From Candidatus Methanomethylophilaceae archaeon (lineage in GTDB: Archaea; Thermoplasmatota; Thermoplasmata; Methanomassiliicoccales; Methanomethylophilaceae): a stretch of 64,000 nucleotides of DNA. This document shows, piece by piece, positions 26,950 to 35,038 of this stretch. Position numbers and translations under genes: made by a program. The stretch's first letter is position 1. Each line of letters starts with the position of its first letter. The notes under the pieces were generated by a model. The model was not told the DNA's origin. It searched no databases and worked only from the letters and a program-made list of their open reading frames with translations. The stretch covers positions 1 through 64,000 of the forward strand of contig JAFXUX010000009.1 of assembly GCA_017524805.1 (NCBI GenBank). The letters are read 5' to 3'.

Positions 26950-28185
26950 TCAATACCTGTTGTCGAAGAATCTATTGGTTTTCTTCTCTGAGCGGGGAAG
27001 GTATCCGACATCGACGGCTTTCGATGCCACGGTCACGCCTATGCGCGATTTTATCAGGGCCGTCATTTCGCGTTCGAGCTCGGCGCGGGAATCTTCCTGG
27101 CGATCGGTCTCGAAATACAGCGTGATCATGTCCTTCCCTTCGAGATGGTCGATCATGACCTGGTATTCCCCGGTGGCGCCGTCCAAGGCGGATATGGCCT
27201 CATCGTACTGCGCGGGGAACATGTTGACCCCTTTGACCTTGACCATGTCGTCGGTCCTTCCGACGATGATGTCTATGCGCGGGAATCTGGAGCCGCAAGG
27301 GCATTCTCCGGGGATGATCCTGGTGAGATCATGCGTCCTGTACCTTATCAATGGGGCGCCTTCCTTCCTGAAAGCCGTTATCACAAGCTCGCCGGTCTCC
27401 CCATCAGGAAGGATTTCGCCGGTGTTGGGGTCGATTATCTCGAAATAGACGTAATCGTCCCACATATGGATGCCGTTGCGATAATCGCAGCTTATGCCGA
27501 TTCCTGGGCCGTAAATCTCGGTGAGGCCGTAGATGTCGTAGAAATCCACGCCGAGGCTTTCGGCGATGCTCTGCCTCATCTTCTCGCCCCAACGTTCGGA
27601 TCCGATTATTCCCTTTTTCAGGAACAGTTCATCCCTGATCCCGCGCTTCTCGATCTCCTCCGAAAGCAGAAGGGCATAAGAGGACGTCCCGGTGATCACG
27701 GTCGTCTTCATATCCTTCATCATGCGGAGCTGCTTCTCGGTATTCCCGGGGCCCATAGGGATGGCCATTGCTCCCAGCCTCTCGCATCCCGCTTGGAATC
27801 CTATCCCGGCCGTCCAAAGGCCGTAACCGGGGGTTATCTGGATGCGGTCGTTCTCCGTCACGCCAGCCATCCTGTAGCACCGCTCGAACATGACCGCCCA
27901 GTCCTCGACGTCCCTTCTGGTGTAAGGGATCACAACTGGCGTCCCTGTGGTTCCGGAAGAGGAGTGTATCCTCACAATGTCCCTCTCGGGCACCGCGGCG
28001 AGACCCAGCGGATATGCCTCGCGGAGATCGCCTTTATCGGTGAACGGGAGCGTCTCGAACTCCTCCTGGGTGGACATGGACGACACGTCGATGCCTTCGT
28101 ATTTCTTGGCGTAAAAGGGGCTCCTTTCCTTGATCGTGGACAGCAGCCTGAAAATGTTCTCTTTCTGATATCCGTTCATCCTCAT
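26950..28185 (-). CDS. phenylacetate-CoA ligase-like adenylate-forming enzyme
   Basis: A 411-residue PaaK-family acyl-CoA ligase. The P-loop-like HSSSGTTGTPVVIPYT (about 93-108), IYGLTEIYGPG (about 217), ELVITAFRKEGAPLIRYRTHD and GRTDDMVKVKGVNMFP (about 310-330) are characteristic. It activates a carboxylic acid to its AMP ester and then its CoA thioester. Phenylacetate or another aryl or indole acid is possible; methanogens use such ligases for aromatic amino-acid synthesis from aryl acids. I start at ATG 28185, which has the ribosome site AAGGAAGG and overlaps the Sel1 gene stop. Confidence 0.88.
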   Translation of the reverse strand: MRMNGYQKENIFRLLSTIKERSPFYAKKYEGIDVSSMSTQEEFETLPFTDKGDLREAYPLGLAAVPERDIVRIHSSSGTTGTPVVIPYTRRDVEDWAVMFERCYRMAGVTENDRIQITPGYGLWTAGIGFQAGCERLGAMAIPMGPGNTEKQLRMMKDMKTTVITGTSSYALLLSEEIEKRGIRDELFLKKGIIGSERWGEKMRQSIAESLGVDFYDIYGLTEIYGPGIGISCDYRNGIHMWDDYVYFEIIDPNTGEILPDGETGELVITAFRKEGAPLIRYRTHDLTRIIPGECPCGSRFPRIDIIVGRTDDMVKVKGVNMFPAQYDEAISALDGATGEYQVMIDHLEGKDMITLYFETDRQEDSRAELEREMTALIKSRIGVTVASKAVDVGYLPRSEKKTNRFFDNRY

Positions 28186-28919
28186 CGGGACGCCTTCCTT
28201 ATCTCTGTCAGCAGCTCTGCTGCCTCCGCATTTCCGCGGCCCGCGGCTTTCTTGAGCCATTTCTCCGCGTTGCGAAGGCTGAGAACCATGCCCTCCCCGG
28301 ACATGGACATCTTCCCCAGCATCAGCATGGCTTCGTCCAAGCCCAGATCTGCGGCTTTTGAGAAGTATTTCGACGCTTTATCCGGGTTCTTCGGGAATCC
28401 CTTGCCGTTCAGATGCATCATCCCCAATCTGTAGCCTCCCTTGGGATACCCGTGGGTGAGACATAGGTCATACCCTTCTGCCGCCTTGGCGTAATTTACG
28501 GGAACGCCGCGGCCTTCCTCGTCCATGACAGCCACGCGATATGCCGCAATCAGATTGCCTGCCTCTGCGGCCTTAGAATACCATTCGTACCCCTCGGCCC
28601 AATCCTGCTCGATGCCTTCCACGTCGGTGAGCATGAAGCCGAGATTGAACATTGCCGGCGGGTATCCGAGCTCGGCGGATTTCCTGTACAGTTCCATCGC
28701 CTTATCCAGATCCGCGCGTATCCCCTCGCCATGGGCTCTCATATGTCCCAGATTGCACATGGCTTCGGCGTTGCCCTGGTCCGCGGCCAGCCCGAACCAT
28801 CTTGCCGCCTCCCTGCGGTCCATCCCGACGCCGTCCCCTCTGTAGAACAGATATCCCATGGCGACCTGGGCATCCGGATCGCCCTCTCTGGCGGCGTTCA
28901 GAACCGTTTCGAAAGACAT
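28182..28919 (-). CDS. Sel1-repeat protein (third of operon)
   Basis: A 245-residue protein of tandem Sel1-like repeats, about six units of 36 residues. Examples are AQVAMGYLFYRGDGVGMDRREAARWF near residues 18-43 and AMCNLGHMRAHGEGIRADLDKAMELY. Sel1 repeats form a TPR-like solenoid for protein binding. ATG 28919 (MSFETVLNAAREGDPD) begins the repeat region at once; the longer open frame upstream is the shadow of the preceding gene. It starts one base after the previous stop and its own stop overlaps the ligase ATG. No signal peptide, so probably cytoplasmic. Confidence 0.85.
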   Translation of the reverse strand: MSFETVLNAAREGDPDAQVAMGYLFYRGDGVGMDRREAARWFGLAADQGNAEAMCNLGHMRAHGEGIRADLDKAMELYRKSAELGYPPAMFNLGFMLTDVEGIEQDWAEGYEWYSKAAEAGNLIAAYRVAVMDEEGRGVPVNYAKAAEGYDLCLTHGYPKGGYRLGMMHLNGKGFPKNPDKASKYFSKAADLGLDEAMLMLGKMSMSGEGMVLSLRNAEKWLKKAAGRGNAEAAELLTEIRKASR

Positions 28920-28920
28920 C

Positions 28921-29994
28921 TCAATGCCCCCTGACCCTGCGGACGTATACCTCCGGATGGTCCACGTAGCGGCCGAGATAATAGAATGCGGCCAGGAATC
29001 CGTTCGCGGCTGCCTGGGCGTAGTATCTGATGGCCAACGCCTCATCCCTCGGATAACGGTCGCTGTCGTATACCTTGCCGAGCGTGAATTGGGCATCGCA
29101 GGAGCCTGCCGCCGCCGCGCGGGTTAGAAGATCCAGAGATTTGCTGTCGCTGCGTCTGACGCAGATTCCCTGGTGATACATCATCGCGATCGCGAACAGC
29201 GCGTCGGGCTCTCCGAGCTCGGCTGCGGAACTGAAAAGCTTGAAAGCCGCGACCTCATCACCGGAAGCCAGCGCCTCATCTGCCTGATTCATGTAGAACG
29301 ACATGAGGTCGGTCTCCTTCTGGACGCCGGTGCTGCTTATCGCGTTCATTCTGGACTCGTAAGACTCGGATTCACCCAGAGATGCGCGGGAGAGACACAT
29401 GATGCATTTCTCATGGCCCATATCAGCCCCGTGCTGATACCATCTCAGGGCTTCGCTGACATTCTTGGATATCCCGTTCAAACCGTACTCATAATCCAAG
29501 CCTATGTCCAGGAATATGTCGGCATCCCCGGAGACAGAGACGGATGAGAACCACATCTCCGAATCTTCGGCCGACGATTGGACGTCGGATGCGGACTGCA
29601 GAAGATATCCGACCATGAATTTGGCCAGTATGTGCCCTTTTGTGGCCGCCGCCCTGAACCACGACAGAGCCAGGGAATCGTCGCGCTCCACGATCCTTCC
29701 GGAACGGTACTCGCATGCGATGGCATACTGGGCGTCCATATTCCCCATCTCCGATGCGGACATGAGATGACCCATGTATTTCGCGATATCCTGGGGGATC
29801 AGATCCCCGTTCAGGTAAAGCTTTGCCAATTCCCAATGGGCTCTGGGGCATCCGCCGGAAGCGGCGCGCTCATACCACGAGACTGCGCTGTCGATGTTCT
29901 GGTCAACGCCGATGCCTTCTTGATAGTAATATGCGACTCCAAGGCACGCATAAGGATCGCCCAGCTCGGCGGCGCGGAATATAGGCTCTCTCAC
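28921..29994 (-). CDS. Sel1-repeat protein (second of operon)
   Basis: A 357-residue Sel1-repeat protein, roughly eight or nine units, some degenerate in the middle (about 140-260). Clear units include ACLGVAYYYQEGIGVDQNIDSAVSWYERAA near the N-terminus and AQFTLGKVYDSDRYPRDEALAIRYYAQAA near the C-terminus. The likely start is GTG 29994, which overlaps the stop codon of the gene before it (GTGA); a TTG three bases further upstream is the alternative. Function is presumably scaffolding; no catalytic domain is visible. Confidence 0.82.
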   Translation of the reverse strand: MREPIFRAAELGDPYACLGVAYYYQEGIGVDQNIDSAVSWYERAASGGCPRAHWELAKLYLNGDLIPQDIAKYMGHLMSASEMGNMDAQYAIACEYRSGRIVERDDSLALSWFRAAATKGHILAKFMVGYLLQSASDVQSSAEDSEMWFSSVSVSGDADIFLDIGLDYEYGLNGISKNVSEALRWYQHGADMGHEKCIMCLSRASLGESESYESRMNAISSTGVQKETDLMSFYMNQADEALASGDEVAAFKLFSSAAELGEPDALFAIAMMYHQGICVRRSDSKSLDLLTRAAAAGSCDAQFTLGKVYDSDRYPRDEALAIRYYAQAAANGFLAAFYYLGRYVDHPEVYVRRVRGH

Positions 29995-31472
29995 CAACGT
30001 TTCCTCTCCGACTTGATTTTGCTGAGCAATGCAGCGGCATCAGGGTCGCCTTTCTTCATCGCTCTGGTCAGATGCTTCTTAGCTTTGCCGAGATCCTTTT
30101 TGACGTATTCGCCCTCATAATAGAGCTGACCCAGATAGAAATCGGCATCCGGGAAATCCGATTCGGCGGCTTCGTTCAGATCTTCCAGACCGGCCTTTAT
30201 ATCTTGTGGAACTCCGCGGCCGGTGATGCGCATCATACCGATGAAAGCTTTGGCTGCGGGGTGGCCTTGATCGGACGCCTGATCGAACCAGACCGCGGCT
30301 TGCTCATCATCCTTGTCCGTCCCGCGGCCGTCGTGATAGAAGCAAGCCAAAGCGTATTGAGAATTCGGCTCGCTCATCTCGGCGGCGTCCTTGAAGAACT
30401 CGAATGCTTTGGCGTCGTCCCTTTCGAAATACATGCCGTTGCCGTACATGCATCCGAGAGCATATTTTGCATAGCCGTTGCATCTGTCCGACGCGACGGT
30501 GAACCAATGAGCGGCCTTCTCGAAATCCTGGGGGACCAGCTGCCCGTCCAGACACAGCTTGGCGTAATCCGTCATCGCCTGCTGGAATCCGTTCTCGCAG
30601 GATTCTTCCAGCCATTTGACCGCCAATTCTGGATCCCTCTTCAACCCATCCCCGTAGGCGTACGAAAGGCCGACCTGATACTGGGCTTCAGCATGGCCTT
30701 GCTCGGCGGCCTTCAAGAAATAATCCATGCCTTTGGAAGGGTTTGTGAACTTGTTTCCGGGTGTGGAATAAACGCAAGCCGCGTTGAACTGCGCCTCGGG
30801 ATCTCCTGCCTCGGACGCGCGGACGTACCATTCCATGGCCTTGGAGAGATTGGGCGCGGTGTCGCAGAGGCCTCTGTCATACATCTGCCCGAGATGATAC
30901 ATAGCAGAAGCGGAACCATTGTCAGCAGCTTTCTGAAGCCAGTAGACCGCTTTCTCACGGTCCTTGCGGATCCCCTTCCCCATGAGATACATGAAACCGA
31001 TGGCGCTCTGCGCGGCCGGGTTGTCGTCCTCTGCGCATACAGTATACCATCTCACGGCCTCTGCATGGTTTTTCTTAACTTCCGATGTCCCTTTGTCATA
31101 CATCGCAAACAATTCGGAGCAGGAATCTGGATCCCTCTGCTCGCCGCTCAGCCTGAGCGCAAGAAGCCTGTCCATCACATCCTCCGGATTCTTGGAAAGC
31201 TCGGAAACGACGATCGCGGCTTCTTTGGACCCGGATGACGCGGCAAGAGCGAACAATTCCCCTGCGGTTTTCTTGTCTACGATTGTGTTGGCGGCCCCGG
31301 TATAAAGGAAAAGGGCATGAAGATACTGGGCGTCCGGTATGGCTTCCCCCGCGCCGCGTTCGGCCTCTGCGGCGGCACCCTTGAGATCGTATGAGACGGA
31401 GCCACAATCCATGAGGCCGCGCGACGGCATATAGTAGCCATCTTGGGAGACCATTTTTTCGGACATGCCCAT
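29991..31472 (-). CDS. Sel1-repeat protein (first of operon)
   Basis: A 493-residue Sel1-repeat protein with about eleven repeats from residue 45 to 480, for example AQSAIGFMYLMGKGIRKDREKAVYWLQKAADNG and AQYQVGLSYAYGDGLKRDPELAVKWLEES. The first 40 residues are not repeat. It heads a five-gene leftward operon (three Sel1 proteins, PaaK-like ligase, IMPase-like phosphatase) joined by overlapping or nearly touching stops and starts. TATA-like TTTAATATA lies about 20-28 bases upstream; ATG 31466 is an alternative start two codons later. Confidence 0.85.
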   Translation of the reverse strand: MGMSEKMVSQDGYYMPSRGLMDCGSVSYDLKGAAAEAERGAGEAIPDAQYLHALFLYTGAANTIVDKKTAGELFALAASSGSKEAAIVVSELSKNPEDVMDRLLALRLSGEQRDPDSCSELFAMYDKGTSEVKKNHAEAVRWYTVCAEDDNPAAQSAIGFMYLMGKGIRKDREKAVYWLQKAADNGSASAMYHLGQMYDRGLCDTAPNLSKAMEWYVRASEAGDPEAQFNAACVYSTPGNKFTNPSKGMDYFLKAAEQGHAEAQYQVGLSYAYGDGLKRDPELAVKWLEESCENGFQQAMTDYAKLCLDGQLVPQDFEKAAHWFTVASDRCNGYAKYALGCMYGNGMYFERDDAKAFEFFKDAAEMSEPNSQYALACFYHDGRGTDKDDEQAAVWFDQASDQGHPAAKAFIGMMRITGRGVPQDIKAGLEDLNEAAESDFPDADFYLGQLYYEGEYVKKDLGKAKKHLTRAMKKGDPDAAALLSKIKSERKRW

Positions 31473-31614
31473 CTTTATGCATAAATCCCTATATTAAATC
31501 TACAAAAATGTCTGGGAACAGTCTGCCGCCGACGATCTGGCTCGGAATAATATGTCACTTTCGGGCACCCCTCCCTTTCTCAGTCTTAAATACGCTTTCC
31601 ACCTGGTTTGAATC

Positions 31615-32472
31615 ATGGGAGAAACCTACGCTGAGAATTCGACATATACGAGGAAAATCGGGTTCCCTGGAAGAGAACTTCCTGGTTTCAGATTGCCGAG
31701 GCGTGAAGGGGCCGCCGATCGCAGCGGTTTCGGGGAAAGCGATAGGGACTGCGGAAACCAAGAACCCAGGAAAATGCTTCCTCCAGCGAAGAAAGCCATA
31801 AGTGCATCATCGCATATGACTTATGGAAGCGAAATGGAGTTGCCGCCAGAAAAAATGGAGGCCAGGAAGAAGGCTGCATCCATAATTCTCAACAGAATCA
31901 GCGGCAGCTATGAATTCGCTTTCAAAACATTCTCAGATGAAGAATGCGAGAATTCGTCCGAAGCCCAGTTTTTCCTCGGAATAATGTATCTTTATGGATA
32001 CGGCACCGAAAAGAACGATTCGAAAGCCTTCGAGCACATGGAAAAATCCTATGAATTGGGCAACCCCAACTCCGCCTATTATCTCGGCCTCATGTATCTG
32101 AACGGCATAGGGACTTTCAAAGTCGCGTTCAAAGCCATGGCCTTGTTCAAGGAAGCGGCCCATAACAACGAGAATGACCATCGCGCTCAGCTCCAGATAG
32201 GGCTCATGTACTTGGAGGGCGTGGGAACGGTCGAAAACCCGGAGAACGCATTCAAATGGATCAAAAGGGCGGCCGAACATACGGACGCCGAAGCCCAATT
32301 CATTCTCGGCCAGCTATACAGAGTTGGGTACGGATGCAAGAAAGATCCCGGATCCATGAAGAACTGGCTAGAATTGGCGGCGGCAAGGGGCCACCTGGGA
32401 GCGAACACCCTTCTCGGCAATATCTACACGAATGGCGATGGGGTCCGCGCCAACAAGGAAAGGGGCCAATAG
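31615..32472 (+). CDS. Sel1-repeat protein ending at an amber codon inside a repeat
   Basis: A 285-residue protein to the TAG at 32470. Residues 1-75 are basic and not repeat-like; Sel1 repeats run from about residue 105 (AQFFLGIMYLYGYGTEKNDSKAFEHMEKS) to the end. The last repeat, LLGNIYTNGDGVRANKERGQ, stops at TAG, yet the same frame continues CYDIGDGKRPLP to TGA at 32506, and CY falls where the Sel1 consensus has its W-Y pair. This is the only complete gene here whose apparent stop is TAG, so readthrough or pyrrolysine is possible. Start 31615 is supported by CTTAAATAC 26 bases upstream; ATG 31819 is an alternative. Confidence 0.7.
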   Translation: MGETYAENSTYTRKIGFPGRELPGFRLPRREGAADRSGFGESDRDCGNQEPRKMLPPAKKAISASSHMTYGSEMELPPEKMEARKKAASIILNRISGSYEFAFKTFSDEECENSSEAQFFLGIMYLYGYGTEKNDSKAFEHMEKSYELGNPNSAYYLGLMYLNGIGTFKVAFKAMALFKEAAHNNENDHRAQLQIGLMYLEGVGTVENPENAFKWIKRAAEHTDAEAQFILGQLYRVGYGCKKDPGSMKNWLELAAARGHLGANTLLGNIYTNGDGVRANKERGQ

Positions 32473-32531
32473 TGCTACGATATAGGCGACGGGAAAAGAC
32501 CTCTTCCATGAGGCCGGACAATAAAGTGGGA

Positions 32532-32547
32532 GAGGGGGTGCCCCTCC
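32532..32547. terminator. hairpin between convergent Sel1 and fhs genes
   Basis: GAGGGG and CCCCTC form a short GC-rich stem between the rightward Sel1 gene and the leftward fhs gene. Confidence 0.4.
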
Positions 32548-32557
32548 GTTTGCGGAC

Positions 32558-34231
32558 TCACTTGAGCCCGACTATGCTTCCGTCCGGGTTGAGGTCCATC
32601 CTCATGGCCGCCGGCACTTTGGGGAGCCCGGGCATCAGAGTGAGAGTCCCGCACACCGGAACTATGAATCCGGCTCCTGCCGACAGCCAAACCTCCCTGA
32701 CGTTGAGCTTCCATCCTTTTGGAGCCCCTTTGACCTTGGAATCGTCGGAAAGCGAAGCCTGAGTCTTCGCGATGCAGACAGGAAGATTTCCATACCCGTT
32801 CTCGACTATAGTCTTGAGCGCTTTTTCGGCCGCCGCCGAATATACGACGCCATCGGCCCCATAGATCTTCTTGGCCACGGTCTCGATCTTCTCTTTGACC
32901 GGAGCGCCGAGATCATAAAGGAACTCGAACTTCTTCGGCATCTCGACAGCTTCGATCACTGCGTTGGCCAGATCGACGCCGCCTTTGCCGCCCTCGATGA
33001 AACCGTCCGAGAACGCGACCCTTACGCCCGCCTCTTTGCAGTGGGTACGGAGGAGCTCGATCTCTTCCGGCTTATCCTGGGCGAAGTGGTTGATCGACAC
33101 CACGATCGGGACCCCGTAATAGGACATGTTCTCAATGTGCTTGTCGAGGTTGCAGAGTCCTTTCCTGAGCGTATCCAAAGTGAGAGTGGACTCGTCTTCC
33201 AGAATGCCGCCTCCGTGGGTCATCAGCGCTTTGATGGATGCGACTATTACGACGCAATCAGGCGATATCCCGCCCTGCCTGCAGACGATATCCATGAATT
33301 TCTCGCCGCCGAGATCGGACGCGAATCCAGCCTCGGTGATGACATAATCCCCAAGCTTCAGAGCGGCCTTTGTGGCGATGAGGCTGTTGGTACCGTGGGC
33401 GATGTTGGCGAACGGAAACCCATGGACGAAAACGGGCTGCCCTTCTAGCGTCTGGACGAGGTTGGGGCTTATGGCATCCTTAAGAAGAACCATCAAAGCG
33501 CCCACGCAGCCGAGATCCTTCACGGTGACGGGTTTGCTGTCATAGGTATATGCGACGACCATGTTCTCCAACCTGCGCCTGAGATCCTCGCGATCGGTGG
33601 AGAGAGCCAGAATGGCCGAGATCTCGGAGGCGGACGTGATGAGGAATCCGGTCTCGTGGGGAACGCCGCCCAAGGTCCTGTCGTTGCCGAGGCCTACCAC
33701 GATATTCCTGAGCTCTCTGGCATTGATGTCCATAGCCTTCTTTAGGACGATTTTGGTCTGATCGATGTTCAGAGGATTGTCTCTGACCAGCTGGTTGTCG
33801 ATGATGGACGACAGGAGGTTGTGCGCCGCGGTGACGGCATGGATGTCTCCGGTGAAATGGAGATCGATGTCCCACATGGGATAAACCTGAGCATATCCGC
33901 CTCCGGTCGCGCCTCCTTTAACACCGAAAGTCGGTCCGATTGAGGGCTCCCTGAGCGCGCCGACAACGTTCTTGCCCAAGTAGCCGAGACCTTGGATGAG
34001 GCTGATGGTTGTGACGGTCTTGCCTTCTCCCGCCGGAGTGGGGGTTATGGCAGTAACCATGATCAGCTTCCCATTTTTGCGGTCTTTATACTTGTCGATA
34101 ACGTTCAAGGGTACTTTGGCGATGTATTTCCCGTAGGGAACGATTTCATCCTCTGAAAGCCCTATTTTGCTCGCTATCTCCTTGATCGGTTTGGCGGTCG
34201 CCTCTTGGGCGATTTCGATGTCTGCCTTCAT
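32558..34231 (-). CDS. fhs: formate--tetrahydrofolate ligase
   Basis: A 557-residue ligase that joins formate to tetrahydrofolate with ATP. The P-loop TPTPAGEGKTVTT (about 64-76), EPSIGPTFGVKGGATGGGYAQV (about 95-115) and SINHFAQDKPEE (about 363) are typical, and the length is normal. Most methanogens use tetrahydromethanopterin instead; Methanomassiliicoccales lack the full methanopterin branch, so folate one-carbon units for biosynthesis fit that group. TATA-like ACTTTATAAC lies about 27 bases upstream of the ATG. Bacterial origin by transfer is likely but cannot be shown here. Confidence 0.95.
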   Translation of the reverse strand: MKADIEIAQEATAKPIKEIASKIGLSEDEIVPYGKYIAKVPLNVIDKYKDRKNGKLIMVTAITPTPAGEGKTVTTISLIQGLGYLGKNVVGALREPSIGPTFGVKGGATGGGYAQVYPMWDIDLHFTGDIHAVTAAHNLLSSIIDNQLVRDNPLNIDQTKIVLKKAMDINARELRNIVVGLGNDRTLGGVPHETGFLITSASEISAILALSTDREDLRRRLENMVVAYTYDSKPVTVKDLGCVGALMVLLKDAISPNLVQTLEGQPVFVHGFPFANIAHGTNSLIATKAALKLGDYVITEAGFASDLGGEKFMDIVCRQGGISPDCVVIVASIKALMTHGGGILEDESTLTLDTLRKGLCNLDKHIENMSYYGVPIVVSINHFAQDKPEEIELLRTHCKEAGVRVAFSDGFIEGGKGGVDLANAVIEAVEMPKKFEFLYDLGAPVKEKIETVAKKIYGADGVVYSAAAEKALKTIVENGYGNLPVCIAKTQASLSDDSKVKGAPKGWKLNVREVWLSAGAGFIVPVCGTLTLMPGLPKVPAAMRMDLNPDGSIVGLK

Positions 34232-34479
34232 GAGGTATGCCAGAGTTTGACCTGTTATAAAGTATGCTGCATTTTGAGCGTTAAAACGGCAGCCGGAACC
34301 AATTTGGATTTTGATGCGCGAACAATCGCAGGGCGAACCCCATCATCCGCCGGGGATTCTGCAAAAGAATATATTCGGGTTGCTGACGGACCCGTTCCCA
34401 AAAAAACTGGAAACCCATGATTGCATTTTGTAGACAGGTCTAAAATTGTTTTGGAATAACTAAATTATAAATACTAAAT

Positions 34480-34493
34480 TTAGGATTACCTAA
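34480..34493. promoter_or_regulatory. palindromic operator before feo genes
   Basis: TTAGG-ATTA-CCTAA is a perfect inverted repeat ending two bases before the first feoA ATG. TTATAAATA (34465-34473) lies just upstream as TATA box, so a bound repressor would cover the transcription start. TTAGG/CCTAA half-sites are known for DtxR/IdeR-type metal regulators; assignment here is by resemblance and context. Confidence 0.6.
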
Positions 34494-34495
34494 TT

Positions 34496-34768
34496 ATGAG
34501 TCCAAGCAGCGCATGCGAAAGCGAGACCGCCAGGAATTGTCCCGCAGTACCTCTTTCTTTCATGAAAAGAAGCGAAAAAGGCGAGATCGTCCGTATTTCG
34601 GGTACCGAGGAAATAAAAAGGCACCTAGCAGAGCTCGGTTTTCTGGCTGGCACCAAAGTCATAGCCATCAGCACCACCAATGGCAATGTAATCGTCGACA
34701 TCAAAGGCTCAAAAATAGCCATTGATTCGAAAGTCGCCTCGAAAATAATGTGCTGCCCTACGAGTTGA
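34496..34768 (+). CDS. feoA: FeoA-domain protein (first)
   Basis: A 90-residue protein with a FeoA SH3-like domain in residues 25-90 (IKRHLAELGFLAGTKVIAIST, then NVIVDIKGSKIAIDSKVASKI). The first 22 residues are a Cys-containing extension not typical of FeoA. FeoA proteins bind FeoB and support ferrous iron uptake. It is the first gene of a four-gene run, directly behind a palindromic operator and probably expressed from a near-leaderless message when iron is low. A second FeoA-like gene follows after five bases. Confidence 0.85.
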   Translation: MSPSSACESETARNCPAVPLSFMKRSEKGEIVRISGTEEIKRHLAELGFLAGTKVIAISTTNGNVIVDIKGSKIAIDSKVASKIMCCPTS

Positions 34769-34773
34769 TAAAA

Positions 34774-34995
34774 ATGAGGACGTTGAAAGAGGCCGAAATA
34801 GGATCCACCGTGACGGTGGTGAAAATCAGAGGCGAAGGCGCTGTCAGAAGGCACATCATGGATATGGGCATCACGAAGGGCTGCCCGATCTACGTTCGCA
34901 AAGTGGCGCCTCTGGGGGACCCGGTTGAGATCACTCTGAGAGGGTATGAACTCAGCCTAAGAAAAGAATACGCAGAAATGGTAGAAATCGAGTGA
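34774..34995 (+). CDS. feoA: FeoA-domain protein (second)
   Basis: A 73-residue FeoA protein: LKEAEIGSTVTVVKIRGEGAVRRHIMDMGI, then GCPIYVRKVAPLGDPVEITLRGYELSLRKEYAEMV. It matches the FeoA consensus better than its upstream neighbour and has no extension. ATG 34774 is five bases after the previous stop. Two separate FeoA proteins before one FeoB are common in archaea and anaerobes. It probably interacts with the cytoplasmic part of FeoB. Confidence 0.9.
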   Translation: MRTLKEAEIGSTVTVVKIRGEGAVRRHIMDMGITKGCPIYVRKVAPLGDPVEITLRGYELSLRKEYAEMVEIE

Positions 34996-35038
34996 ATCTC
35001 CGCATTTTTTTGCCATTCTGGATTTGAAAGGGATAGAA

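Noticed and set aside
26163-32472. DNA-level repeats in the Sel1 cluster
   Set aside because: The repeats are conserved in protein pattern only; I see no long identical DNA repeats that would suggest recent duplication or recombination.
34232-34495. 71-residue frame between fhs and feoA as a gene
   Set aside because: Composition is unlike coding sequence, it starts inside the fhs start region, and it has no promoter at proper spacing.
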